This document shows positions 53,682 to 62,334 of a stretch of DNA of 64,000 nt, in pieces. Positions within the stretch are counted from its first letter, which is position 1, and each line of letters begins with the position of its first letter. The position numbers and the translations under genes are program-made. The DNA is from Acidisoma sp965199065 (GTDB lineage Bacteria; Pseudomonadota; Alphaproteobacteria; Acetobacterales; Acetobacteraceae): contig NZ_CBDAQN010000001.1 in NCBI RefSeq assembly GCF_965199065.1, positions 1 through 64,000 of the forward strand, in the 5' to 3' direction. Below the pieces are notes generated by a model. That model worked only from the letters and a program-made list of their open reading frames with translations. It did not search any database and had not been told where the DNA came from.

Positions 53682-54583
53682 ACATTGGATTTATCGGTTT
53701 GGGCGTCATGGGGCGCCCGATGGCGGAACACCTGATCAAGGCGGGTCATCGGGTCGCCCTCTCCAGCCGCTCGGGCGTGCCGTCGGGCATGATCGACGGG
53801 GAGGTGGTCCGCTGCGCGAGCGCGGCGGAAGCCGCCGCGGACGCCGAGATCATCATCACGATGGTGCCCGATACGCGCGATGTCGAAGCCGTGCTGTTCG
53901 GCGAAGCGGGCGTCGCCGAAACCGCGAAGCCGGGCTCGATCGTCGTCGATATGAGTTCCATCTCCCCCCTGGCGAGCAAGCAAATCGCGGCGCGCCTTGG
54001 GGAGCGCGGCATCGGCTGCCTTGACGCTCCGGTGTCGGGCGGCGAGGTCGGCGCGAAGGCGGCATCGCTGACCATCATGGTCGGGGGCCCAGCCGACCTG
54101 TTCGAACGCGTCAAGCCACTCTTCGAATTGATGGGGAAAAACATCAACCGGGTCGGCGATCACGGCGCCGGCCAGACCACAAAAGTGGCCAACCAGATCA
54201 TCGTCGCGCTCACGATCGAGGCGGTGTCGGAGGCCTTGGTATTCGCGTCGCGCGCGGGTGCCGATCCGGCTCGCGTGCGAGAGGCGCTGCTCGGCGGCTT
54301 CGCCAGCTCCCGCGTACTCGAGGTTCACGGCGAACGTATGATCAAGCGCAACTTCGCGCCGGGCTTCCGCGTCGAACTGCACCAGAAAGACCTCAATCTC
54401 GCACTCGAGAACGCTCGGTCGCTCGGGGTGTCGCTTCCCGCGACGGCTCTGGCCCGGTCACTGTTCAGCGCGTGCGAGGCGCATGGCGGTGGTCGCGAAG
54501 ACCACTCGTCGATGGTTCGGGCCCTAGAACTGCTTGCCAACCACGAGCTCGGACAACCCATTGCAGACAGCACGACCGCCTGA
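53678..54583 (+). CDS. garR: 2-hydroxy-3-oxopropionate (tartronate semialdehyde) reductase-like dehydrogenase
   Basis: A 301-residue beta-hydroxyacid dehydrogenase starting at TTG within the iclR stop. The Rossmann motif is NIGFIGLGVMGRPMAEHL; the substrate loop is DMSSISPLASKQIA and DAPVSGGEVGAKA; the catalytic lysine is in GQTTKVANQIIVALT; and FKPGF-like NFAPGFRVELHQKDLNLALE closes the core. These blocks closely resemble GarR/GlxR, which reduce tartronate semialdehyde to D-glycerate. The kinase next door would use that product. Family is strong; the exact substrate is inferred. Confidence 0.82.
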   Translation: MNIGFIGLGVMGRPMAEHLIKAGHRVALSSRSGVPSGMIDGEVVRCASAAEAAADAEIIITMVPDTRDVEAVLFGEAGVAETAKPGSIVVDMSSISPLASKQIAARLGERGIGCLDAPVSGGEVGAKAASLTIMVGGPADLFERVKPLFELMGKNINRVGDHGAGQTTKVANQIIVALTIEAVSEALVFASRAGADPARVREALLGGFASSRVLEVHGERMIKRNFAPGFRVELHQKDLNLALENARSLGVSLPATALARSLFSACEAHGGGREDHSSMVRALELLANHELGQPIADSTTA

Positions 54584-54644
54584 TGCGCCGAGGGCAACCC
54601 ACTCGCCGGAACGCTGCTGCCGCTGACCAGACAAGGCATCATTG

Positions 54645-55646
54645 ATGAGACAGAAGATCTACGTCACGCGGGCAATACCTCGTGCGACCATAGAAGCACT
54701 TGAGGCGGAGCATGACGTGACCGTCAACGGCGATGATCGGGCGCTCTCGCCCGAGGAGCTCGGCCGCAACGTGGCCGGCTGCGCCGCGATCGTATCGTTG
54801 CTGACCGACCGCATCGATGGTGCCCTTCTCGACGCGGCGGGACCGAATTGCCGGATAGTCGCGAATTACGCGGTCGGGACGAATAATTTTGATGTGCCAA
54901 GTGCCACGGAGCGTGGCGTCGCGCTCACCAACACGCCCGGCGTGCTCGACGATGCAACGGCGACGCACACGATCGCCCTGATGCTTGCGATGGCGCGCCG
55001 CATTCCTGAGGCCGAGCGTTTCCTGCGCGAGGGACGGTGGGATGGGTGGAAGCCGATGTTCTTCATCGGAGCCGACGTCGATCGCAAGACACTCGGCATT
55101 GCCGGAGCCGGCCGCATCGGACGCAACGTCGCCCGCAAGGCTCGTGGGTTCGACATGGAGATCATCTACAGCGACGTGGCGCCCAATCAGGCGATCGAGG
55201 ACGAGACTGGCGCGCGGTTCGTCAGCAAGGACGAGCTTCTGGCGCGATCAGACTTCCTGACGCTGCATGTCCCACTTGTGCCGGAGACGCACCACTACAT
55301 CGGCGCAGACGAACTAGGGCGGATGAAGCCGACCGCCATCCTCATCAACGCCAGCCGTGGACCGGTTGTCGACGAGAAGGCTCTTGTCGAGGCCTTGCGC
55401 GAGCGTCGCATCTGGGGGGCAGCGCTCGACGTTTTTGAGAAAGAGCCCGTGCTCGCTCCCGGGTTGATCGATCTGCCGAATGTGGTGATCGTGCCGCACA
55501 TCGCATCCGCGACGGAGGAGACGAGGCTACAGATGGGCGAGATCGTGTCGCGCAACGTTCTGGCGGTGCTGTCGGGCAAGCAGCCTGACTGCTGCATCAA
55601 TGTGGAGGCACTGACGCGTCGCAGCGCAACGCGTGCAGCCTTGTGA
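54645..55646 (+). CDS. D-isomer-specific 2-hydroxyacid dehydrogenase (glyoxylate/hydroxypyruvate reductase-like)
   Basis: A 333-residue dehydrogenase. It has ANYAVGTNNFDVPSATERGV, the NAD-binding motif LGIAGAGRIGRNVARKARGF, the catalytic arginine in LINASRGPVVDEKALVE, and the histidine in VIVPHIASATEETR. The pattern fits GyaR-type enzymes that reduce glyoxylate or hydroxypyruvate, the latter to D-glycerate. A TTG one codon earlier is less likely than the ATG. It is preceded by the GarR-like gene (61-base gap) and followed by the transporter genes. Confidence 0.85.
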   Translation: MRQKIYVTRAIPRATIEALEAEHDVTVNGDDRALSPEELGRNVAGCAAIVSLLTDRIDGALLDAAGPNCRIVANYAVGTNNFDVPSATERGVALTNTPGVLDDATATHTIALMLAMARRIPEAERFLREGRWDGWKPMFFIGADVDRKTLGIAGAGRIGRNVARKARGFDMEIIYSDVAPNQAIEDETGARFVSKDELLARSDFLTLHVPLVPETHHYIGADELGRMKPTAILINASRGPVVDEKALVEALRERRIWGAALDVFEKEPVLAPGLIDLPNVVIVPHIASATEETRLQMGEIVSRNVLAVLSGKQPDCCINVEALTRRSATRAAL

Positions 55647-55967
55647 CCGTAGTCCAAAGCTCGCAAAAATCGGGCGAGGAAGTGATTCGTTGAAGACACC
55701 ACTTACTAATTCATGTATGGTTCGTTTGAAGAGCAGGGTGGGCGTGTAAAGACCCAACCGCTTGAGGAAACAGACAATGATTGCGAATAGCGCATCTGCA
55801 ATCCATCCTCGCAACAAAGCCGTTGTCGGCATCTCCGACGATCGGTATTTCGGCCGTCTTTTGTTGGGCCGGTAATGTAAGCGCAACCATCGGGAAAGCC
55901 GCCTTGGCGCCCGTGACGAGCCGACCAAGTCAAGCAGCATAGCCAAGAAAAATAAAGGGATCGAAAC
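55647..55967. other. Intergenic leader of the ABC transporter genes
   Basis: About 320 bases with no recognised gene, more AT-rich than the flanks. It may hold a separate promoter for the binding-protein gene, but no clear -35/-10 pair or copy of the iclR palindrome was found. Confidence 0.4.
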
Positions 55968-57044
55968 ATGCTTAGCCGGCGCAAACTCAATATCGCAGTA
56001 ATTGCTGCGGCCGCGATGTGCGGCCTGTCACCGGTGGCCCGTGCAGCCACTGAGCCGACAATCGGCGTGGTCGTGCCGACACTGGATTCAGACTTCTGGA
56101 ACAGGTATGTGACCTTCGTGAAGACGGGCGCTGAACAGCTCGGCGTAAACCTCATCGTTCTGAACGCCGACAACAAGCCGGATCAGATGATCCGGTCCAT
56201 CCAGGATCTCATTGCTCGCAAAGTCGACGGCATCATCTCGGTGGGTTATTGGGACACGGCTCCTCCCGCCATCCGGTTCGCCAAGCGCGCAAACATTCCT
56301 GTCGTCATCACGGACACGTATCCCCCTTTCGCTCCGCAGAGTGAAGGCCACAGCAACTACATCGCGTTCATCGGACCGGGCGACTTCGAGGCCGGTTATC
56401 TCTACGGCAAGGCGCTGCTCGGCGCGATGAAGCCTGGAGCCAGCGGCAAGAAGGTGATCGGTGTCATCAACGGAACGCCCGGTACGTCGGTTGCAATCGA
56501 CCGTCGCAAAGGTCTCGCCAAGGCGATCGCGGAAGATGGCAATGTCCAGATCGCCGGCGAAGTAAACGGCAATTTCGTGAGCGACCAGGCGCAGACGGCT
56601 TTCGAATCCCTCTATCAAGGCCATCCCGAGATCACCGGGGTCTGGTCAGCCAACGATCCGATGGCAATCGGGGTTATTGCGGCCTTGAAGAACATGGGCA
56701 AGGTACCTGGGAAGGATGTCCTTATCGCATCGCAGGATCTCAATCCCCCTAACGTCCAGGCGGTGCAGGACGGCGAACAACTCTATGACATTGGCGGCCA
56801 CTGGGTACAGGGCGGAATCGGGCTCGTCATCATGTATGACTACCTCCACGGTTTTAAGGTCCCCGCCGACAAGAACAACATCAAGCTCGTAATGCTGCCG
56901 CTGACGAAAGCCGACGTTCCTCTCTACTTCAAGTACTTTCCGGGCGGGCAGCCGCACTATGATTTCAAGGCTCACTCGAAAGTCTACAACAAGGACGCGC
57001 CGCCGTCTCCGGCCTTCAACCTGCAATACGCGGAAACCCAGTGA
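55968..57044 (+). CDS. Sugar ABC transporter substrate-binding protein (RbsB-like)
   Basis: A 358-residue periplasmic binding protein of the ribose type. The signal peptide is LNIAVIAAAAMCGLSPVARA. The domain begins with TIGVVVPTLDSDFWNRYVTF and has DGIISVGYWDTAPPAIRFAK, VIGVINGTPGTSVAIDRRKG and ITGVWSANDPMAIGVIAALK, the hinge and ligand-loop segments of the family. It is followed by an ATPase and a permease gene. The sugar is not identifiable. Confidence 0.9.
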   Translation: MLSRRKLNIAVIAAAAMCGLSPVARAATEPTIGVVVPTLDSDFWNRYVTFVKTGAEQLGVNLIVLNADNKPDQMIRSIQDLIARKVDGIISVGYWDTAPPAIRFAKRANIPVVITDTYPPFAPQSEGHSNYIAFIGPGDFEAGYLYGKALLGAMKPGASGKKVIGVINGTPGTSVAIDRRKGLAKAIAEDGNVQIAGEVNGNFVSDQAQTAFESLYQGHPEITGVWSANDPMAIGVIAALKNMGKVPGKDVLIASQDLNPPNVQAVQDGEQLYDIGGHWVQGGIGLVIMYDYLHGFKVPADKNNIKLVMLPLTKADVPLYFKYFPGGQPHYDFKAHSKVYNKDAPPSPAFNLQYAETQ

Positions 57045-57068
57045 TCCATCGCATAGGCCGCCTCATGT

Positions 57069-57096
57069 CGGCGGTGGCGTCTGACGCCACCCGCCG
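57069..57096. promoter_or_regulatory. Intercistronic hairpin between binding-protein and ATPase genes
   Basis: A 12-bp GC-rich stem with one bulged base and a CTG loop (CGGCGGTGGCGT / ACGCCACCcGCCG). No T run follows, so it is more likely an mRNA-stabilising or attenuating structure than a full terminator. Confidence 0.55.
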
Positions 57097-57125
57097 GCCC
57101 GGTCAACTCGTACACGGTTGAGCCA

Positions 57126-58613
57126 ATGACGCTCGTTGCGACTGGTCTGAACAAGCAGTTCGGCCCGACCCGTGCGGCTAGCGATGTGTCGATCACGCTG
57201 CGCACGGGTACGGTTCATGCCATCGTCGGTGAGAACGGCGCGGGCAAGTCCACGACCCTGCGCATGCTGGGCGGGGTCTTGCGTCCGGATAGCGGCGAGA
57301 TGACGTTGGACGGCGCGCCCTACGCGCCGACCTCCGCCTTAGACGCCACACATAAAGGTGTGGCGCTCGTCCATCAGGAAATCACCATCAACAGATCCTT
57401 GAGCATTGCCGAGAACATCTTCATCGGCGATCTCCGCCTCCATGCTTGGCCGCTCGGGGTGTTGAAGCGACGGCAGATGGCTGCATTGGCGCAGGCGGCA
57501 CTCGACCGGATCGGTGTGAAGATCTCTGTCGCCGCCAATATCGAGCGTTTGAACCTCGGTGAGTTGAAATGTATCGAGATCGCGCGCGCGATCTCCTCGA
57601 ATCCAAAGACTCTGCTTCTCGATGAGTCGACGGCTTATCTCGACCACCGAGAAGTGGACGCGGTCCTCCAGGTCATGCATGAGCTGAAGTCGCAGGGGAT
57701 CACGATCGGCTTCGTCTCGCATCATCTCAGCGAGGTCTTGGCCGCGGCGGACGATCTGACGATCCTCAAAGACGGCCAGTTCGTTGCGTCTTCCAGTGTG
57801 GCGAATATTGAAGCGAACGAGATTCACCGTCTGATGGTCGGACGCGATGTCCTGCAAGGGACCTATCCGCCACGCTTGCCACTGCCCGCCTCCGCCGCTG
57901 CTCCCGCCCTCCATGCCGATAAGGTCGCGGTCGGTCGGGAACTGAACGAAATCAGTCTCGACGTCCGACGAGGCGAAATACTAGGGATAGCCGGGCTCAA
58001 AGGGGCTGGAGCGGAGGCGCTCTTCGCCGGGATCGTGGGCGACGAGCCGTTGCGTCACGGCCATCTGCAACTCGAAGGCAAGGACTATCACCCGACCAGT
58101 CCCCGTGCCGCGTGGCAGCACGGCATTGCCCACCTTCCGGGTGATCGCGGCAACGAAGGGCTGATCGTGTCGTTCAGCGTGCTCGACAACCTGGTCATGG
58201 CACGGCCGCCGACGGTCGGTCCTTTTTTCTCCATGGCCCGCGCGCGCGCGATGTCGAATGACCTCATCAAGCTGGTCGGTATCCGCACGTCGGGTGCCGC
58301 GGCGCCCTGCCGTTCCCTGTCAGGCGGGAACATGCAGAAGGTCGTGCTGGGGAAGTGCCTCGCGGTCGGCCCCGACCTTCTCCTTCTGAACAACCCGACG
58401 CGGGGCGTGGACGTGGGCGCTCGCGAGGAAATCTACAGGATCATGCGCGAGAAAGCGTCCCAGGGCCTCGCCATTCTTCTGTCGTCGGAGGATATGCCTG
58501 AACTTATCGGTATGTCGGACCGCCTCGTGGTTCTTCGGCAGGGCGTGATGGTCCGCGAGTTCGACAAGCTCGACGGCGTCGAAGAGCATGACATCGTGCA
58601 ATACATGACGTGA
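57126..58613 (+). CDS. Sugar ABC transporter ATP-binding protein (RbsA/XylG-like, two ATPase domains)
   Basis: A 495-residue protein with two fused ATPase domains. The first has Walker A VGENGAGKSTTLRMLGG and Walker B TLLLDESTAYLD; its signature motif is degenerate (LNLGELKCIEIARA). The second has a degenerate Walker A (GLKGAGAEALFAG) but a clear signature SLSGGNMQKVVLGKCLA, as is normal for RbsA-type subunits. It starts about 80 bases after the binding-protein gene, with a strong hairpin between them, and is followed ten bases later by the permease gene. Confidence 0.9.
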   Translation: MTLVATGLNKQFGPTRAASDVSITLRTGTVHAIVGENGAGKSTTLRMLGGVLRPDSGEMTLDGAPYAPTSALDATHKGVALVHQEITINRSLSIAENIFIGDLRLHAWPLGVLKRRQMAALAQAALDRIGVKISVAANIERLNLGELKCIEIARAISSNPKTLLLDESTAYLDHREVDAVLQVMHELKSQGITIGFVSHHLSEVLAAADDLTILKDGQFVASSSVANIEANEIHRLMVGRDVLQGTYPPRLPLPASAAAPALHADKVAVGRELNEISLDVRRGEILGIAGLKGAGAEALFAGIVGDEPLRHGHLQLEGKDYHPTSPRAAWQHGIAHLPGDRGNEGLIVSFSVLDNLVMARPPTVGPFFSMARARAMSNDLIKLVGIRTSGAAAPCRSLSGGNMQKVVLGKCLAVGPDLLLLNNPTRGVDVGAREEIYRIMREKASQGLAILLSSEDMPELIGMSDRLVVLRQGVMVREFDKLDGVEEHDIVQYMT

Positions 58614-58622
58614 GGCAGGACG

Positions 58623-59624
58623 ATGAACAAAGCAATCACTACGAAGCCTCGCGGCAGTGCGGCTCCCGTCCGTGAAGACGATGCGAAGATCCAGTGGGTT
58701 GACCTGTTGCGTCGTGGCTTCCCTCTCATTTTCCTCGTGACCCTGATCGTCATCTTCACGATCATGTCGCCGCGTTTCCTGTCGCTCGACAACCTTTCAT
58801 CGGTCCTGGACGAGGGCACCGTCCTGCTTGTCACTGCTCTCGGCATGACCTTCATCATCATGGCAGGGTCGATCGATATTTCGGTGGGCGCGATCGTCGC
58901 CGTATCGGCGCTGGTGGCAGCGGTCACGGTCAATACACTCGGCGTTCTGGCGATCATCCCCGCGGTCGCGGTGGGCGCGCTCTGCGGCTCCGTCAATGGT
59001 CTGCTGCTGGCCGTCGGTAAGGTGCCGTCCTTCATCGCGACGTTGGGAACCATGGTGGTCTACCGTGGCCTCGTCCTCTACTTCACCCGCGGCGCGCCGG
59101 TTTCAATCGACAACGACTTGTTCCTCAACACATACTCCGGCATCACCTTCGGCATTCCGAACTCGGTCATGATCGGTCTGGCTCTTGCGGCCGTGGCCTG
59201 GGCTGTCATCAACTTCACCGTCTTCGGGCGCGAGGTTCGGGCGATCGGCGGCGGCGAGCGCGTCTCGATCCTCACCGGCATTTCCGTCACACGCGTCAAG
59301 ATCCTGATGTACGTGCTGCTCGGAGGATTGTGCGGCGTGGCGGGCCTGCTGCAGGGCGCGCGCACCATGGCGGCCACGTCCCAGCTGGGTCTGGGCCTCG
59401 AACTCGATGCCATCGCCGCTGTGGTGGTTGGCGGCACACCGTTGACCGGCGGCCTCGGCAGCATCGTTGGCACCCTGCTTGGGGTTCTGATCATCACGCT
59501 CCTCTCGAGCGGCATGAACATGGCGGGTGTCGATCCCTACCTTCAGAACATCATCAAGGGTGTCGTGCTGATCGTCGCGGTCTTTATCAACATCGATCGC
59601 AAGAAGATCGGGATCATCAAGTAG
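58623..59624 (+). CDS. Sugar ABC transporter permease (RbsC-like)
   Basis: A 333-residue membrane protein with eight to ten helices. Family landmarks include MTFIIMAGSIDISVGAIVAV, the RbsC-type motif near helix 4, VPSFIATLGTMVVYRGLVLY, and AIAAVVVGGTPLTGGLGSIVG near the end. Together with the preceding ATPase and binding protein it completes an importer of the ribose/xylose class. Nine bases separate it from the ATPase gene. Confidence 0.92.
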   Translation: MNKAITTKPRGSAAPVREDDAKIQWVDLLRRGFPLIFLVTLIVIFTIMSPRFLSLDNLSSVLDEGTVLLVTALGMTFIIMAGSIDISVGAIVAVSALVAAVTVNTLGVLAIIPAVAVGALCGSVNGLLLAVGKVPSFIATLGTMVVYRGLVLYFTRGAPVSIDNDLFLNTYSGITFGIPNSVMIGLALAAVAWAVINFTVFGREVRAIGGGERVSILTGISVTRVKILMYVLLGGLCGVAGLLQGARTMAATSQLGLGLELDAIAAVVVGGTPLTGGLGSIVGTLLGVLIITLLSSGMNMAGVDPYLQNIIKGVVLIVAVFINIDRKKIGIIK

Positions 59625-59671
59625 CGGCGCGCCCGACGCATGCTTCTCTACCAACGAAAGAGGTCACGACG

Positions 59672-60739
59672 ATGGAATATCGCCAACTTGGCCGCTCCGG
59701 CCTCAAGGTCTCCGCCCTTACCCTCGGCACGATGACGTTTGGCGGGCAGGGCAAGTTCGCCTATGTCGGCAATTCCGACCAATCCGAGGCCACACGCCTG
59801 GTCGACATCGCGATCGACGCCGGGGTCAACCTGCTCGATACCTCGGACCAGTATTCGGTCGGCAAATGCGAGGAGATGGTCGGCGAGGCGATCAAAGGCA
59901 AGCGCGGACAGGTGCTGCTGGCGACCAAGGCCCGGTTTCCGATGGGCTCCGGTCCGAACGACACCGGATTGTCGCGCCATCATCTGGTGAATGCCTGCGA
60001 GGGGAGCCTGAAGCGGCTCGGGGTCGATCACATCGATCTCTATCAGCTGCACGAGTGGGATGGCTTCACCCCGGTCGAGGAGACCATGGCGGCGCTCGAA
60101 GCCCTCGTGGCCTCCGGAAAGGTCCGCTACATCGGCGCATCGAACTTCACCGGTTGGCAGCTCATGAAAGCGCTGGCGGCCGCCGACCGGGCCGGCAGCG
60201 CACGCTTCATCAGTCAGCAGATCCATTATACCGTCGAAGCGCGCGAAGCCGAATACGAGCTGGTTCCGATTTCGCTCGATCAGGGCCTGGGTATTCTGGT
60301 CTGGAGCCCGCTCGGCGGCGGCCTGCTGTCGGGCCAGTATCGCCGTGGGCAGGCCGGTCCGGAAGACGGGCGTGACTTCGCCGGCTGGAAAGAACCCCCG
60401 ATCCGCGACGAGGCCCGGCTCTATGACATCATCGAGCGATTGATCGAAATCGGCGAGGAGCACAGCGTTTCCGCGGCTGAGGTAGCCTTGGCATGGCTGC
60501 TGCACCGGCCGGCGGTGGCGTCAGTGGTGATCGGCGCGAACACCGAGGCGCAGCTTCGCACCAATCTCAAGGCGGTGGATTTGCGGCTGACCGACAGCGA
60601 CATGGAGCGTCTGAACGCCGTCAGCAAGTTGCCGCTGCTCTACCCATACTGGCACCAGGCCTTGACCGCAAACGACCGGCTCGGCGCCGTGGATCTTGCG
60701 CTGCTTGAGCAATATCTGCCGAAAAGCAATGCATTCTAG
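59672..60739 (+). CDS. Aldo/keto reductase (copy 1)
   Basis: A 355-residue aldo/keto reductase. It has the tetrad residues in NLLDTSDQYSVGKCEE (Asp and Tyr), ATKARF (Lys) and YQLHEWDG (His), plus GLGILVWSPLGGGLLSGQ at the NADP-binding end. The start is ATG with AGAGGT before it; the long open frame upstream is a shadow of the permease gene. A close paralogue lies at 62335. These enzymes reduce or oxidise sugar aldehydes and fit a sugar-utilisation cluster. The substrate is unknown. Confidence 0.9.
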   Translation: MEYRQLGRSGLKVSALTLGTMTFGGQGKFAYVGNSDQSEATRLVDIAIDAGVNLLDTSDQYSVGKCEEMVGEAIKGKRGQVLLATKARFPMGSGPNDTGLSRHHLVNACEGSLKRLGVDHIDLYQLHEWDGFTPVEETMAALEALVASGKVRYIGASNFTGWQLMKALAAADRAGSARFISQQIHYTVEAREAEYELVPISLDQGLGILVWSPLGGGLLSGQYRRGQAGPEDGRDFAGWKEPPIRDEARLYDIIERLIEIGEEHSVSAAEVALAWLLHRPAVASVVIGANTEAQLRTNLKAVDLRLTDSDMERLNAVSKLPLLYPYWHQALTANDRLGAVDLALLEQYLPKSNAF

Positions 60740-60746
60740 GACAGAG

Positions 60747-61160
60747 ATGATGAAGCTCGATCGCACGGCCGCTCATGATGTTTTAGAAAACGTGGTTGTG
60801 CAGGCGAATACACTCGGGCGCCCGGTTTGCGTCGCTGTGACCGATGAGCGCGGTGCCCTCGTGGCGTTTACCCGCATGGATGGGGCGCCGTTTCGGAGCA
60901 TCAAATTGTCGGAAGCAAAGGCCTACAGCGCCGCCAGGCTCGGCGTCTCGACTGCTGCTTTCCACGAGCGCCTGGCGCGGGATGCCATGCCGGCAAGCTA
61001 CTTTGCTGATCCGATGCTGACGGGTCTGCCCGGGGGCGCCGTCATTCGCAGCGAGACTGGGGCAACGATTGGGGGCGTCGGTATTAGCGGTCTCGCTCCC
61101 GCTGAGGACCAGCAGCTTGCCGACAACGCCGCTGCTGCTCACATGACAAGGCAAGACTGA
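60747..61160 (+). CDS. GlcG/HbpS-family (heme-degrading/binding-like) protein
   Basis: A 137-residue protein of the GlcG/HbpS fold: RPVCVAVTDERGALVAFTRM, DGAPFRSIKLSEAKAYSAAR and GGAVIRSETGATIGGVGISG are the family blocks. HbpS binds heme in Streptomyces; GlcG is found in glycolate operons of enterobacteria. The biochemical role here is not known. The gene starts eight bases after the aldo/keto reductase stop. Its presence beside two glycerate-forming reductases recalls glycolate or glyoxylate-linked clusters. Confidence 0.85.
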   Translation: MMKLDRTAAHDVLENVVVQANTLGRPVCVAVTDERGALVAFTRMDGAPFRSIKLSEAKAYSAARLGVSTAAFHERLARDAMPASYFADPMLTGLPGGAVIRSETGATIGGVGISGLAPAEDQQLADNAAAAHMTRQD

Positions 61161-61319
61161 TGAGACCTAGTCTCAATGCAGCCCGGTGGCACTCCGAAAT
61201 CACGATCCGCCGGTGAAGTCCAGGCGGGTATGAAGCGCGCCGAGGTGACGTGACACCTGAGCCCACCGAAGTCCGGTCGTCGGTGCGTGCAGTCAAGTTT
61301 ATGCCCGGGGGGGAAAACC

Positions 61320-62258
61320 ATGATCAAGAAAATTCTGCTCTCTGCAACTGCCTTAATCCTAAGTGTCAATTTTACATTTGCGAAGGACCTCAAGTTGATC
61401 GGCATATCGGGCGCCTCCATGGGCAACCCGTTCTTCGTGGCGCTGGCGAGGGGTGCCACGTTCGAGGCCAAGAAGATCAATCCTGCCGTGGGAGTGACCA
61501 CTGTCGCCTATGACTACGATCTGGGCCGGCAGTTTACTGAAATCGATAACTTTATTGCAGCCGGCGCAGACATGATTTTGTTGAGCGCCGGTGATCCGAA
61601 AGCGATCAAGACGGCGATTGTGAAAGCCGAGGCGGCGGGCATCACCGTCGTTGCCGTCGACGCTCGTGCCGAGGGTGCCGACGTGACGGTGACCACTGAC
61701 AACGTCCAGGCGGGTTCCGTTTCTTGCCAATACCTCGTCGACAAGATGGGTGGAAAAGGCAACGTCATCATTCTCAGCGGGCCGCCGGTCTCTGTGGTCG
61801 TCGACCGCGTGCAGGGCTGCATGAAGGTTATGGCGAAGTATCCAAACATCAAGATCCTGTCGTCAAACGAGAATGGCAACGGCTCGCGTGATGGTGGGTT
61901 CTCCGTGGCCCAGTCGTTGCTGACGCGCTTTCCGCATGTCGATGGCATGTTTGCCATCAACGACCCTGAGGCGATCGGCGCCGTCCTGGCCGCCAAGCAG
62001 ATGGGCCGTGCGACCTTCCCGGTAACCGGGATCGACGGCTCGCCGGATATGGAAAACGCTCTGGAAGATCCCGCGATGGCCGAGATTGTCGGAACGGCCA
62101 CCCAAAACCCATTCCTAATGGCGCGGATCGCGGTACATCTGGGCGACGAAATGCTGAACGGGCATAAGCCGGACAAGCCGCTGACCCTGATGCCGTCTGT
62201 CCTGGTCACGCGCGACACCGTTAAGAGCTATAAGGGTTGGAACGTAGCGGAACACTAG
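61320..62258 (+). CDS. Second sugar ABC substrate-binding protein
   Basis: A 312-residue ribose-type binding protein. The signal peptide is ILLSATALILSVNFTFA and the domain begins KDLKLIGISGASMGNPFFVA. DMILLSAGDPKAIKTAIVKA and HVDGMFAINDPEAIGAVLAA are hinge and ligand-site segments. It differs clearly from the protein encoded at 55968, so the importer may accept more than one ligand, or one binder serves sensing. No second ATPase or permease lies in the window; one could lie beyond its right edge. Confidence 0.9.
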   Translation: MIKKILLSATALILSVNFTFAKDLKLIGISGASMGNPFFVALARGATFEAKKINPAVGVTTVAYDYDLGRQFTEIDNFIAAGADMILLSAGDPKAIKTAIVKAEAAGITVVAVDARAEGADVTVTTDNVQAGSVSCQYLVDKMGGKGNVIILSGPPVSVVVDRVQGCMKVMAKYPNIKILSSNENGNGSRDGGFSVAQSLLTRFPHVDGMFAINDPEAIGAVLAAKQMGRATFPVTGIDGSPDMENALEDPAMAEIVGTATQNPFLMARIAVHLGDEMLNGHKPDKPLTLMPSVLVTRDTVKSYKGWNVAEH

Positions 62259-62287
62259 CTCGGCGGCGTCTTCAACTATGCATAAAG

Positions 62288-62310
62288 GCGGGGCCGCGAC
62301 GTGGCCCCGC
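62288..62310. promoter_or_regulatory. Intercistronic hairpin before the second aldo/keto reductase gene
   Basis: A perfect 8-bp GC stem (GCGGGGCC / GGCCCCGC) with a 7-base loop, 30 bases after the binding-protein stop. No T run follows. Such hairpins often protect the upstream binding-protein mRNA while letting some transcription through. Confidence 0.55.
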
Positions 62311-62334
62311 CGACATTGAAAAGAAGGAGTGACC

